A stretch of DNA of 28,937 bases from a virus: positions 1 to 28,937 of IMG/VR virus record IMGVR_UViG_3300031841_000233, one strand, 5' to 3'. The translations under genes and the position numbers were made by a program. The first letter of the stretch is position 1; the number at the start of each line of letters is the position of its first letter. Positions 7,221 to 15,663 of this stretch are shown one piece after another. A model generated the notes under the pieces. The model ran no database searches. It had not been told where the DNA came from and saw only the letters and a list, made by a program, of their open reading frames with translations.

Positions 7221-8266
7221 AAGTTGCAATCATTACAGATCAACACTTTGGAGCTCGCAAGGGTTCTAAATTATTTCATGAATATTTTCTTCAATTTTAC
7301 AATGAAGTATTCTTTCCAACTCTAGAGAAAGAAGGTATCAAGACCGTAGTTGATATGGGTGATACCTTTGACAATCGGAGAGGTATTGATTTCTGGGCTC
7401 TAGATTGGGCCAAAGAAAATTATTACAATCGTCTTCGTGATATGGGTGTGACAGTTCACACTGTCATCGGAAATCACACTGCATATTATAAAAATACAAA
7501 TGAGATCAATGCGATTGGTCTTCTTCTTCGTGAATATGACAATGTGATCTGTTATGATTCTGTGAAAGAAATCAAACTCGGTAATCTTAAAACATTACTG
7601 ATTCCATGGATCAACCAGGAGAACGCAGATGAAACTTATTCGGCTATTGAAAAGACAGATTGCGTATGTGCGATGGGGCACCTTGAGCTCAGAGGATTTG
7701 CAGCTAATCGATACGTCGTCATGGAACATGGTGATGAGTGCGACCGCTATAAAAAATTCGCCAAGGTCTACTCTGGCCACTACCACACTAGAAGCACAAA
7801 GGAGAATGTAAGTTATCTTGGAAATCCTTACGAGTTGTATTGGAGTGATGTTGATGACCCCAGAGGTTTTCACATTTTTGACACTGAAACTCTAGAGACA
7901 GAACCAGTTAACAATCCTTTCAAGATGTTCCATAACATCTACTATGAGGATACTCCACATCAATTGTTTAAAACTTCCTACCTCAAGAACAAGATTGTAA
8001 AGGTCATTGTTCGCAAAAAATCTGATCCTCTTGAGTTTGAAAAATTCATTGACAAACTCTACAAAGCCAACATTCATGAATTGAAGATCGTTGAGAACTT
8101 TGATTTTGCTGGCATCTATGATAAAGAGGAGATTGAGAGTGATGAAAGTGAAGATACGGTAAGTATCTTAAATAGATATATCGATGAAGCAGATGTTGAT
8201 CTCGACAAATCATTGATCAAAGAACTTCTGAAAACCGTATACATTGAAGCTTGCGAAGTTGACTAA
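7217..8266 (+). CDS. gp47: Recombination endonuclease subunit gp47 (SbcD/Mre11-like)
   Basis: gp47 is the nuclease half of the phage gp46/gp47 complex that resects DNA ends for recombination-dependent replication. Metallophosphoesterase motifs are in order: D8-x-H10, GD (48-49), GNH (85-87), GH (154-155) and GHYH (187-190). The usual GNHD/E reads GNHT here. The start is TTG at 7217, supported by GGAGG at 7206-7210 and by a TTGA overlap with the preceding stop; no upstream ATG fits. The length of 349 aa is near T4's 339. The partner gp46 follows after one small gene. Confidence 0.95.
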   Translation: MKVAIITDQHFGARKGSKLFHEYFLQFYNEVFFPTLEKEGIKTVVDMGDTFDNRRGIDFWALDWAKENYYNRLRDMGVTVHTVIGNHTAYYKNTNEINAIGLLLREYDNVICYDSVKEIKLGNLKTLLIPWINQENADETYSAIEKTDCVCAMGHLELRGFAANRYVVMEHGDECDRYKKFAKVYSGHYHTRSTKENVSYLGNPYELYWSDVDDPRGFHIFDTETLETEPVNNPFKMFHNIYYEDTPHQLFKTSYLKNKIVKVIVRKKSDPLEFEKFIDKLYKANIHELKIVENFDFAGIYDKEEIESDESEDTVSILNRYIDEADVDLDKSLIKELLKTVYIEACEVD

Positions 8267-8538
8267 TGTGGATTCTCACCGTAGAAGGTAAAGAAAATGA
8301 TGGAGCTTACGCTGTCGAAAATGATGACGGTGATAAGACTCTTTTTATTTTTGAAGATGAAGATGATGCGGTGAGATATGCCATGATGAATGATATGGCA
8401 GACAAATACATGCCGAAACTGATTCCAACGGAAGTTGATGAGGAAGTTGCCATAAAAGCGTGTGAGATGTATGATTACCCATATGCTATAATTAAGTCCT
8501 CTGACTTGGTGATTCCTCCCGATTATGATAAGATTTAA
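8266..8538 (+). CDS. DUF3110-like small protein
   Basis: This 90-aa acidic protein reads ..ILTVEGKENDGAYAVENDDGDKTL, then the stretch FIFEDEDDAVRYAMM and ends ..SSDLVIPPDYDKI. The FEDEDDA.RYA core and the C-terminal 'L..PP' agree with my recollection of the cyanobacterial and plant family DUF3110, whose function is unknown. It is wedged between gp47 and gp46, sharing one base with the gp47 stop and overlapping gp46 by 14 bases, so the three are likely translated together. Host-family ancestry is an inference from remembered motifs. Confidence 0.7.
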   Translation: MWILTVEGKENDGAYAVENDDGDKTLFIFEDEDDAVRYAMMNDMADKYMPKLIPTEVDEEVAIKACEMYDYPYAIIKSSDLVIPPDYDKI

Positions 8539-10237
8539 AACCGTCCGTTGGAAAAACTTTCTTTCGACTGGTAATCAGTGGACACAAATTGATTTTGAGA
8601 AGAACGATACCACTCTAATCATTGGTACTAACGGAGCTGGTAAATCTACAGTGCTTGATGCACTTACCTTCTCTTTGTTCAATAAACCATTTCGTAAAAT
8701 CAATAAACCTCAACTTGTCAACTCTACAAATGAGAAAGACTGTAAGGTAGAGATTGAGTTTGATGTTGGTACACGTCAATATAAAGTTATTCGTGGAATC
8801 AAACCATCCATCTTTGAGATCTGGGTGGATGGTAAAATGTTGAATCAAGATGCTGCAGCTTCTGATCAACAAAAGTATCTTGAAAATAATATTCTTAAAC
8901 TGAACTATAAGTCTTTCACTCAGATTGTGATTCTGGGTTCATCGACTTTTGTTCCTTTCATGCAGTTGCCTGCGAATAGTCGTCGTGAAGTTATTGAAGA
9001 TCTTCTCGACATCCGTATCTTTTCTGCAATGAGCGGTATCATCAAAGATAAGATTCGTTCTAATCGAGAAGAAATCAAAGTTCTTTCTCTCAAGAAAGAT
9101 GGTCTCTCAGATAAAGTTGAGATGCAGAAAGAATTTATTCAACATCTTGAGGGAGAAGCTAATCAAGAGATTATCCGAAAGGTCAATAAAATTGATGAAC
9201 TTAAAACAAACATTCAACAAATCACAGACAACACAAAATCTCTAACCAGGGTAGAAAATACTCAACGGTCTAAGATGGAAGATCTGAGTTTTGATAAAAC
9301 CAAGATGAAAAAACTTGGTGGTCTTCGTGGAAAAATTACTCAGAAAGTATCGACCCTGACCAAGGAGTTGGAATTTTTCCAAAGTAATACGGTTTGTCCT
9401 ACTTGTACTCAGTCCATCGAAGATGAGTTTCGCTTAAATAAAATTGCTGACGCTCAAACTAAAGAAACGGAGCTAACTCAAGGTCTTAAAGAACTTGAAA
9501 GTGCCATTAAAGAACAGGAGGAAAAAGAAAGTCAGTGGATTGCTCTATCGAAAGAGGTAAGTCAACTCTCTAATGACATTTCTCAAAACAATACAAGAAT
9601 TTCTGGGATTCAACGACAGATCGGCGATCTGGGAATTGAAATTCAAAGAATTACCGATCAGTTACAAAACAGAAATACTGAACATGAGAAGTTAAATGCC
9701 CTCCAACAACAACTGAATACAGTTTATGATGAACTTGTAGAACGTAAGGAGGACAGCCAATACAAAGAGTTTGTGTATAGTCTCTTAAAGGATGGTGGAG
9801 TTAAGTCGAAGATCATCAAAAAATATCTGCCTCTGATTAACAAGCAGGTAAACAAATATCTTCAGATGATGGACTTCTACATTAACTTCACCCTTGATGA
9901 AGAGTTCAATGAAAAGGTACAATCACCAATTCATGAAGACTTTTCTTACGCAAGCTTTTCTGAAGGAGAAAAAATGCGTATTGACCTCGCACTATTGTTT
10001 ACATGGCGTGAGGTCGCCGCTTTCAAGAATTCTACAAATACAAATCTCTTGATTATGGATGAGGTTTTTGATTCTTCTCTTGATGGGTTTGGAACTGATG
10101 AGTTCTTGAAAATTATCCGATATGTTATCAAAGGTGCAAACATCTTTGTCATCTCTCACAAAGATGGCCTTCAAGATAAGTTTGGTAGTGTGATTCAGTT
10201 TGAGAAAGTCAAAGGATTTAGTAGGATGGTGTCCTAA
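8525..10237 (+). CDS. gp46: Recombination endonuclease subunit gp46 (SbcC/Rad50-like)
   Basis: gp46 is the ABC-type ATPase half of the end-resection complex with gp47. Seen: Walker A GTNGAGKS (34-41), a long coiled coil (about 165-430) with a zinc hook CPTC (291-294) at its tip, the ABC signature FSEGEKMR (478-485) and Walker B LLIMDE (508-513), followed by ISHK. The length of 570 aa matches T4's 560. The ATG at 8525 lies inside the preceding gene, and the resulting N-terminus MIRFKTVRWKNFLSTG is the usual Rad50-type start. The stop overlaps the next ATG (TAATG). Confidence 0.96.
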   Translation: MIRFKTVRWKNFLSTGNQWTQIDFEKNDTTLIIGTNGAGKSTVLDALTFSLFNKPFRKINKPQLVNSTNEKDCKVEIEFDVGTRQYKVIRGIKPSIFEIWVDGKMLNQDAAASDQQKYLENNILKLNYKSFTQIVILGSSTFVPFMQLPANSRREVIEDLLDIRIFSAMSGIIKDKIRSNREEIKVLSLKKDGLSDKVEMQKEFIQHLEGEANQEIIRKVNKIDELKTNIQQITDNTKSLTRVENTQRSKMEDLSFDKTKMKKLGGLRGKITQKVSTLTKELEFFQSNTVCPTCTQSIEDEFRLNKIADAQTKETELTQGLKELESAIKEQEEKESQWIALSKEVSQLSNDISQNNTRISGIQRQIGDLGIEIQRITDQLQNRNTEHEKLNALQQQLNTVYDELVERKEDSQYKEFVYSLLKDGGVKSKIIKKYLPLINKQVNKYLQMMDFYINFTLDEEFNEKVQSPIHEDFSYASFSEGEKMRIDLALLFTWREVAAFKNSTNTNLLIMDEVFDSSLDGFGTDEFLKIIRYVIKGANIFVISHKDGLQDKFGSVIQFEKVKGFSRMVS

Positions 10238-10584
10238 TGGGAATGTTTGATACGGTCAGATCATCTTATGATCTTGGTCCTGGTTTTCAAAAAGATCTCC
10301 AGACAAAAGATCTTGATTGTTGTATGAATGAATACTGGATCGATCCATCTGGTCGATTGTTTGAGATTGATTTCAGTGGGACTCATGATTTTCTTGAAAT
10401 CGTTGAAGATCATAGGGGATGGCCAAAGTTTCAAACGATTCCAAATGGCAATCATGGAAAAGTAAAACCTGTATATTTGTTCAAAGTTATTGAAGTTTAC
10501 CCGTCTGAATGGGATTGTAAATATTCTCCATACATACGGAAACATATTTTCTTTAAAGATGGGATTATTGAGGAAGTGAAATGA
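10237..10584 (+). CDS. Conserved phage protein, 'MGMFDTVR' family
   Basis: This 115-aa protein starts MGMFDTVR and continues with FQKDLQTKDLDCCMNEYWIDPSGRLFEI. That pattern (GMFDT, then 'F.TKDLDC....Y.I...GRL') is familiar from hypothetical proteins in many phages and some bacteria; its function is unknown. A compact beta-rich fold with a conserved Cys pair (about residues 28-29) is likely. It is coupled to gp46 by a TAATG overlap and to the next small gene by ATGA. Being real is well supported; no function is assigned. Confidence 0.8.
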   Translation: MGMFDTVRSSYDLGPGFQKDLQTKDLDCCMNEYWIDPSGRLFEIDFSGTHDFLEIVEDHRGWPKFQTIPNGNHGKVKPVYLFKVIEVYPSEWDCKYSPYIRKHIFFKDGIIEEVK

Positions 10585-10778
10585 AAGAACAATGGCGCGA
10601 AGCAACTAACAAAGTAATCGCAAAAAATCTTTTAGACAACATTGCATCATTGACAAATGGAAGATGGTATCGAACAGAAACCCTCAACTCCCGAGGAGAA
10701 AGAACAACACGTTTCACAGTTGAGTTCACCCCTTCCGAATATTCTGATGTTTCTGGGAGTGATAGTAATGACTCTTAG
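10581..10778 (+). CDS. Small hypothetical protein
   Basis: I do not recognise this 65-aa protein. It has a basic amphipathic N-terminal helix (about residues 1-27) and a Ser/Asp-rich tail, with no membrane segment. The ATGA overlap with the previous gene and GAGGAAG ahead of the ATG support translation. Confidence 0.6.
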   Translation: MKEQWREATNKVIAKNLLDNIASLTNGRWYRTETLNSRGERTTRFTVEFTPSEYSDVSGSDSNDS

Positions 10779-10854
10779 TATTATTACTGCAGGCTATTTC
10801 AAAGGTAACATGCATATAGAAACGGTCTGGCACAATTTGCACAACTTTGCGTAA
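10768..10854 (+). CDS. Possible 28-aa single-span membrane peptide
   Basis: A very short frame starts at ATG 10768, with GGGAG at 10755-10759 eight bases upstream, and overlaps the end of the previous gene by 11 bases. The first 17 residues are mostly hydrophobic (TLSIITAGYF) and could insert in a membrane; the tail is His/Asn-rich. The frame is open further upstream, but the Shine-Dalgarno position favours this start. Cyanophages carry many such mini-proteins, yet this one could be chance. Confidence 0.35.
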   Translation: MTLSIITAGYFKGNMHIETVWHNLHNFA

Positions 10855-10876
10855 CCAGTTCAATAAGTGTCCCATT

Positions 10877-10902
10877 GACCCTCAGGCGACCGCCTGGGGG
10901 TC
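10877..10902 (+). terminator. Intrinsic terminator after the gp46 cluster
   Basis: GACCCTCAGGC pairs with GCCTGGGGGTC around a 4-base loop, an 11-bp stem with one G-T pair. Only a weak T-tract (TCTTAT) follows, so termination may be partial. It lies directly upstream of the shared leader motif of the next gene. Confidence 0.65.
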
Positions 10903-10903
10903 T

Positions 10904-10921
10904 TATACTGTGTACATACAC
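10904..10921 (+). promoter_or_regulatory. Shared leader motif, copy A (before the CobT-like gene)
   Basis: TATACT (10904-10909) is followed after three bases by TACATACAC (10913-10921), 11 bases before the ATG at 10933. The same arrangement stands before the CobS-like gene at 15664-15681, also directly after a terminator. TATACT resembles a -10 box but the position of a -35 box is inside the terminator stem and does not match. It is probably a phage-specific promoter or leader element. Confidence 0.5.
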
Positions 10922-10932
10922 GAAGACACCCA

Positions 10933-13002
10933 ATGTCCATTCAAAACATCAAAGGTACTCTTGCACGTCTTCTGGCCACTGAGAATCTGATCGTAGAACA
11001 TAAGAAGTGTGAAACTGCTCAATTCAACGTTGAGACCCGTGTCTTGACTCTCCCTATCTGGGAAAACTTCTCTAACATTGTCTACGATCTTCTGGTTGGT
11101 CATGAAGTCGGTCATGCACTCTTCACACCTAACGAAGACTTCAGTAACCTCAAAGCTCCTCAGTCTTATCTAAACGTGACTGAAGATGCACGGATTGAGA
11201 AACTGATGAAACGAAAGTTTCCTGGACTAAACAAATCCTTTTACAAAGGATACAATGAGTTGATGGAGATGGATTTCTTTGATGTAAAAGATACCGACCT
11301 CTCCACCATCGGGTTGATTGATCGCATTAATCTTTACTTCAAAGGTAATCGCGACATTGAGTTTTCTTCCAAAGAACAACCTTTGGTTGATATGACTGGT
11401 AAGTCAGAAACTTTTGGTGAAGCTGTTGAAGCTGCAGAAGCCATCTATGCCTTTATGAAAGAAGAACAGGAACAAAAGAAAGAAGATAAACAAGATATTG
11501 AAGTTCCTCAGATGGGAAACCAGGGTGGTGGTTCTCCTTCCGAAACCGAAAGTGTTGATGCCGAAGAATCTGAACAGAAAGAAGAAGGTCAACCTCAACC
11601 TCAACAATCTCAAGGTGGCACTGCTGGTGGTGATCACTCAGATGAAGAGATCAATATTGATGATGTCTTGACCGATGAAAGTCTGCAGGAAAAACTGAAG
11701 GAGGCTGCAGCAAAGTATGGTATGGATTATCAATACTATGAAGTTCCTCAGGTCAATCTTGATACTGTGATTGTTTCAAACAAAGAAGTTTGGGATTGTG
11801 CATATGATTATTGGGAGGGACAAGATTACATCAACTTCTATGACCATAAGTATCAACAGTTCAAGAAAGATATTCAGAAAGAAGTCAACTATCTTGTCAA
11901 AGAGTTTGAATGTAAGAAGTCTGCAGATGCATATGCTCGTTCTTCTACTTCTCGTACTGGTGTCCTTGATACTACAAAGCTACATACCTACAAGTTCAAT
12001 GATGACCTTTTCAAGAAAGTGACAGTTCTGCCTGATGGTAAGAATCATGGTCTAATTTTCATTCTTGACTGGTCTGGTTCGATGGGTCATGTTCTTCAAG
12101 ACACTATCAAACAACTTTTGAGTTTGGTATTTTTCTGTCGCAAGGTCAAGATTCCTTTTGAGGTGTATAGCTTCACTAATGAGTGGTTCAAAGGTGATGA
12201 CACAGGAACCATGTATGGTGATCGCAGTCAGTGGAACACGACTCCTCATATGGAACCAGGTCAGGGTAAATTGTGTGTGAGTAAGTGGTTCAACCTTCTC
12301 AACATTCTGACTCACAAAGTCAATGCTCAGGATTTTGAACGTCAGTGCAGAGGTCTTTTTGCTCTTGGTTATGGTGTTTGGCCTAGTAAGTTGGGTCTGT
12401 CTGGTACTCCTTTGAATGAAGCTTTGATCTCTCTCCACACCATCATTCCTCACTTCAAGAAAGAGAATGGTGTTCAGAAACTTCATGTTTCTGTTCTCAC
12501 CGATGGTGAATCTGCAGGTGTTCCTTTCTTCTCTTGGATTGATCGTCCAGATGGTCAGAGTTATTGGGGAAACGTTCATACTCGGGAAGATGTTGGATTT
12601 ATTCGTAATCGCAAAAACGGTCATACCTATCAGATCACTGGTCGATATACTGGAATGACGAAATCTCTTCTTGATCATCTTAGTGATGTTTTCCCCGATG
12701 TGAATCTGATTGGATTCCGTTTGGTTGGTAGTGGTGATTTCAATCGATTCCTTGGTGCAATCAATCGTTGGCAAGATGCAGACTTGATCTCTGAGTTCCG
12801 TAAGAACAAGAGTGTGGCCATTGAAGGAACTGGTTATGTTAAGTATTTTGCGATGAACGCCAATTCCCTGAACAACAATGTAGACTTTGATGTACAGGAG
12901 GGTGCGAAAAAATCCACCATCCGCAGTGCGTTCAAGAAGTCTCTTGCAAACAAGAAACTGAACAAGAAAGTCCTGTCCCAATTCATCGAACTGGTTGCAT
13001 GA
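10933..13002 (+). CDS. CobT-like protein with HExxH and VWA (MIDAS) domains
   Basis: This 689-aa protein combines an N-terminal zinc-peptidase-like motif HEVGH (57-61), followed by a NVTEDARIE block (Glu84 a possible third ligand), an acidic Gln/Glu/Ser-rich linker (about 172-245) and a C-terminal von Willebrand A domain. The VWA domain shows the MIDAS motif D379-W-S381-G-S383 and a later T523-D524. This architecture resembles CobT, the VWA subunit of the aerobic cobaltochelatase, and other VWA partners of MoxR-type AAA+ ATPases. A CobS-like ATPase lies five genes downstream with the same leader motif, so they may act as a pair. Whether it is a protease, a chaperone-like remodeller or linked to cobalamin is not settled by the sequence. 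The stop overlaps the next ATG. Confidence 0.8.
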   Translation: MSIQNIKGTLARLLATENLIVEHKKCETAQFNVETRVLTLPIWENFSNIVYDLLVGHEVGHALFTPNEDFSNLKAPQSYLNVTEDARIEKLMKRKFPGLNKSFYKGYNELMEMDFFDVKDTDLSTIGLIDRINLYFKGNRDIEFSSKEQPLVDMTGKSETFGEAVEAAEAIYAFMKEEQEQKKEDKQDIEVPQMGNQGGGSPSETESVDAEESEQKEEGQPQPQQSQGGTAGGDHSDEEINIDDVLTDESLQEKLKEAAAKYGMDYQYYEVPQVNLDTVIVSNKEVWDCAYDYWEGQDYINFYDHKYQQFKKDIQKEVNYLVKEFECKKSADAYARSSTSRTGVLDTTKLHTYKFNDDLFKKVTVLPDGKNHGLIFILDWSGSMGHVLQDTIKQLLSLVFFCRKVKIPFEVYSFTNEWFKGDDTGTMYGDRSQWNTTPHMEPGQGKLCVSKWFNLLNILTHKVNAQDFERQCRGLFALGYGVWPSKLGLSGTPLNEALISLHTIIPHFKKENGVQKLHVSVLTDGESAGVPFFSWIDRPDGQSYWGNVHTREDVGFIRNRKNGHTYQITGRYTGMTKSLLDHLSDVFPDVNLIGFRLVGSGDFNRFLGAINRWQDADLISEFRKNKSVAIEGTGYVKYFAMNANSLNNNVDFDVQEGAKKSTIRSAFKKSLANKKLNKKVLSQFIELVA

Positions 13003-13529
13003 ACATTTTCGCTACTGATCAAAGTCCCCGTATTTCTGCTCGGGTTCTTCCTGACAAACACATTGTCAAAATGCCTCTAGAGAGTTGTCAGATGTTGGCT
13101 ATTATTTTCTCTAAGTGGTATTATGATTGGGGTACAATCAACAAACTTGATGGTACTCCTTACGCAACTGCAAAAGGTGCCTTTCGCAATCACCCTTGTA
13201 CTCAGTGGGCCGCACAAAATGTCTACAACACTGCATGGCTAATTGCACATGGAACTTCTCTTGCGTTTGAGTATTATCTTCGATACGGAAAAATTCATTC
13301 CTGTACCAAAACTTTGTTTGAAGCTAAAAAATTATTTCATCGTATGACTGGTGAGTCGATTACCTGTTATTCCATGGCAGATAATTTTGCCCGTGCCATG
13401 CCTGATGAATGGAAGTATGATGATAGTATAGATACATTTACTGCATACAAAAGGTACATCAATTCTAAGCCTTGGGTATCTGAAAATTATCTTCGTAATC
13501 CTGACCGTAAACCAGAGTGGATAAGTTAG
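12999..13529 (+). CDS. Conserved phage protein, 'MNIF...DKH.VKM' family
   Basis: This 176-aa protein belongs to a family I know from many phages, with M-N-I-F-x-x-D at the start, DKHIVKM (19-25), then a helix ending in ML, a central NHPCTQWA and NYxWL-like stretch, and a C-terminal FA-x-AMPDE-x-K followed by AY-x-x-Y. The pattern of His, Lys and Cys residues looks enzymatic, and I considered a distant relation to phage pyrimidine-dimer glycosylases, but the sequence does not prove it. It is coupled to the CobT-like gene by ATGA and overlaps the next frame by 13 bases. Confidence 0.75.
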   Translation: MNIFATDQSPRISARVLPDKHIVKMPLESCQMLAIIFSKWYYDWGTINKLDGTPYATAKGAFRNHPCTQWAAQNVYNTAWLIAHGTSLAFEYYLRYGKIHSCTKTLFEAKKLFHRMTGESITCYSMADNFARAMPDEWKYDDSIDTFTAYKRYINSKPWVSENYLRNPDRKPEWIS

Positions 13530-14017
13530 TTCGTCATTGTTATCAAAAAGGAAGTAAAGAGTGGAAGATCATCAAGACTGATGTTCTGAACTACCAACGT
13601 ATTCCTTATGACATCAATTGGATTCTTCAATATAGTCAGAAGATTCGGGACTGTTTGACTCCTGATCTTCTGACTAAGAAGTATCGAGAAGAGAATGCAA
13701 CTAATCCGATGTATGGTCATTGTTACCATGTAACTCAAGCCATGTTTTATTTTCTGGATACGGACACTCTTGTTCCACACAGAGGTAAAGACTGGAGAGG
13801 AGAAGACCACTGGTGGTTAAAAGACAGTCAGAATGGATTTATACTTGACGTTACGTCCGATCAGTACTATAGTATCGGGAAGGAACCACCTCACGACAAA
13901 GGGAAACCTGCGAAGTGGTATGGTTTCAAGGGTCGGGTTCATAAACGAACCATGGTCCTGATGCAACGAGTTCAAAAAGATCTTGCCTTTTTTGATCCAA
14001 CGTTGTATTTTATCTAA
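13517..14017 (+). CDS. Putative papain-like-fold protein (Cys-His-Asp triad)
   Basis: I do not recognise a named family for this 166-aa protein. It has a Cys at the start of a helix in GHCYHVTQA (C69), a His in EDHWWL (H98) and an Asp in ILDVTSDQY (D111, or D115). That order and spacing, with the 'LD.T..Q' ending, is typical of papain-like or transglutaminase-like folds. It could be a peptidase, amidase or acyltransferase. The GTG at 13517 overlaps the previous stop and starts the frame; a later start would lose only basic N-terminal residues. Neighbours are an unknown conserved gene and an SF2 ATPase. Confidence 0.6.
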   Translation: MDKLVRHCYQKGSKEWKIIKTDVLNYQRIPYDINWILQYSQKIRDCLTPDLLTKKYREENATNPMYGHCYHVTQAMFYFLDTDTLVPHRGKDWRGEDHWWLKDSQNGFILDVTSDQYYSIGKEPPHDKGKPAKWYGFKGRVHKRTMVLMQRVQKDLAFFDPTLYFI

Positions 14018-14034
14018 ACAATCCCACAAAATTC

Positions 14035-15615
14035 GTGTCATCCACTAATCCGAACGAAATCCGTGAGAAATGGCTCATTGAGCCCTTCATGTCATTCCTA
14101 AACAAGAGTCTTGAAGACTCTGATCGTGGTTCCTACAAGGAAAAAATCAAGGTTCTTCAAGCCCCAACTGGTTTTGGTAAAACCTATTCCACAACCAATA
14201 CTTTCATTCCTCGTCTTTTTGAGGACATTGATATCGTTGTTTATGTAGCCCCAAACACCGAAAACATTGCCAGTGATGCTTTTAAAATTGCTGGCGGTAA
14301 ACATGGTTACATGTTTTCGCGGGATGTAAATGAATCAATTCGTTTTGTCAAACAGGGTCAAAAAGTAGTTCTTGCACTGACCTGGGCTTCACTTTCCAAT
14401 TCTTCTAATAAGTGTAAAAAAGAACGCGAGAATCTTCTTCAATTTACATCTCGTTCCGCTTGGTTTATCGAAGAGTGTCACTCTTGGTTAGGTGTAACTG
14501 CACAAGAATATTATCTTGATGTAATTGGTCATGCCACTCCACAGTACAACGGAACCGCATACAAAACTCTTACTGAGGTTCTGAAAAAAACAGATCTGGT
14601 ATTTGGTGTTACTGCAACCACTACGAAACAACATCGTGGAATTGTTGGTGATGATTGTTTTGTGGTTCTTAATGAGTGGTGCCCTGTAAAAGAACGTCGG
14701 TGGTTGACAAAGTGGTCTGCATCATATGAAAAGTATGAAGGATACATTCCTGAATATCGGCCTAGTAGTCGAAAAACGGTAGATGTTCTAGATCAAGAGG
14801 AAGCTCTTTTTCAACTTGATAAGTATGTCGTCGAACATCACATCGCAAATATTTCTCAACTGAATCGACTGAAAACCTTCGATCGTCGAATCGTCTCAAA
14901 ACTGTCATCGTTGATCGTTTGTGGTGGAGAAAATAATAATCGACTTTCTATTCACGTTGATGATGCTCGTGAAGAATTGTCTGAAATTCTGGCTAGAAAC
15001 GGTTATGCTATTCCTGGTCAATGGATAGCTGTGATGACCGATAATCATAAAGGATTCTATGATCTTGCGGGGAACTTTTCCTCTTCTAATGAAGATGAGA
15101 TCATCGCATCTCTGAATGATGAAGAATCTGATTGTCAGTTTCTACTTGTCAACAACAAAGGAACCGCTGGTATTGATGTATTCAACCTTACTGGTACATG
15201 TTCTCTTCGCATTCGAGCTCCAAAGACCGCAGATTGCACACAACTTTCGCGTCAAATCATTGGTCGATTGACCCGTCTCAACTCTGGTCATGGTTCCATT
15301 CTAAAGAATGAATATGACTATGATTTGCAGAAAATGTGTGATGAATACTGTGATGAGTATGATGTCAACCCTCAAGTATTCTATGAAACTGTGAAGATTG
15401 CCAATACTTTCAAGTTTGTTTATCCCAGCACCCCTAATGATCACTGGGAAATGGCTCAGGATGAGTTCAACTCTGATTACACATCGACTTTCAATGATGT
15501 AAAAGATGAACTTCGGTCCATGGTTTTTGGTAAGACTCTTTGTTCCAATTGCCCTCTTCTGGTAACAGGGAGGAACTTCACCCCCATCGAACTGGCCCTT
15601 GGAATTGTAGAGTGA
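14035..15615 (+). CDS. Divergent SF2 helicase/ATPase
   Basis: This 526-aa protein shows the SF2 motifs in order: Walker A APTGFGKT (43-50), an altered DExH box reading EECH (146-149), VTATTT (motif III, from 192) and SRQIIGRLTR (motif VI, 405-414). The GTAGIDVF block before motif VI fits motif V. The core resembles type III restriction or DEAD/DEAH helicases. It is distinct from UvsW and has no visible nuclease domain; a CSNC pair near the C-terminus may bind a metal. The start is the GTG at 14035, which lacks a good Shine-Dalgarno sequence; the first in-frame ATG is at residue 19. Its role is not known, though such a gene accompanies the CobT/CobS-like genes here. Confidence 0.8.
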   Translation: MSSTNPNEIREKWLIEPFMSFLNKSLEDSDRGSYKEKIKVLQAPTGFGKTYSTTNTFIPRLFEDIDIVVYVAPNTENIASDAFKIAGGKHGYMFSRDVNESIRFVKQGQKVVLALTWASLSNSSNKCKKERENLLQFTSRSAWFIEECHSWLGVTAQEYYLDVIGHATPQYNGTAYKTLTEVLKKTDLVFGVTATTTKQHRGIVGDDCFVVLNEWCPVKERRWLTKWSASYEKYEGYIPEYRPSSRKTVDVLDQEEALFQLDKYVVEHHIANISQLNRLKTFDRRIVSKLSSLIVCGGENNNRLSIHVDDAREELSEILARNGYAIPGQWIAVMTDNHKGFYDLAGNFSSSNEDEIIASLNDEESDCQFLLVNNKGTAGIDVFNLTGTCSLRIRAPKTADCTQLSRQIIGRLTRLNSGHGSILKNEYDYDLQKMCDEYCDEYDVNPQVFYETVKIANTFKFVYPSTPNDHWEMAQDEFNSDYTSTFNDVKDELRSMVFGKTLCSNCPLLVTGRNFTPIELALGIVE

Positions 15616-15632
15616 CAATCTAGTGGCTGTCC

Positions 15633-15659
15633 ACCCTCCTGTCGCCAGGGGGGTTTTTT
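15633..15659 (+). terminator. Intrinsic terminator after the SF2 gene
   Basis: ACCCTCCTG, loop TCGC and CAGGGGGGT form a 9-bp stem with one G-T pair, followed by TTTTT. It lies 18 bases after the stop and directly upstream of the second shared leader motif. Confidence 0.85.
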
Positions 15660-15663
15660 CATG

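Noticed and set aside
10875-10909. TTGACC with TATACT as a sigma70 promoter for the CobT-like gene
   Set aside because: The spacing is 23 bases, far outside the usable range, and the -35 text is part of the terminator stem.
12052-12981. Minus-strand frame of 309 codons opposite the VWA domain
   Set aside because: No recognisable motifs, and the plus-strand gene carries conserved VWA residues here.
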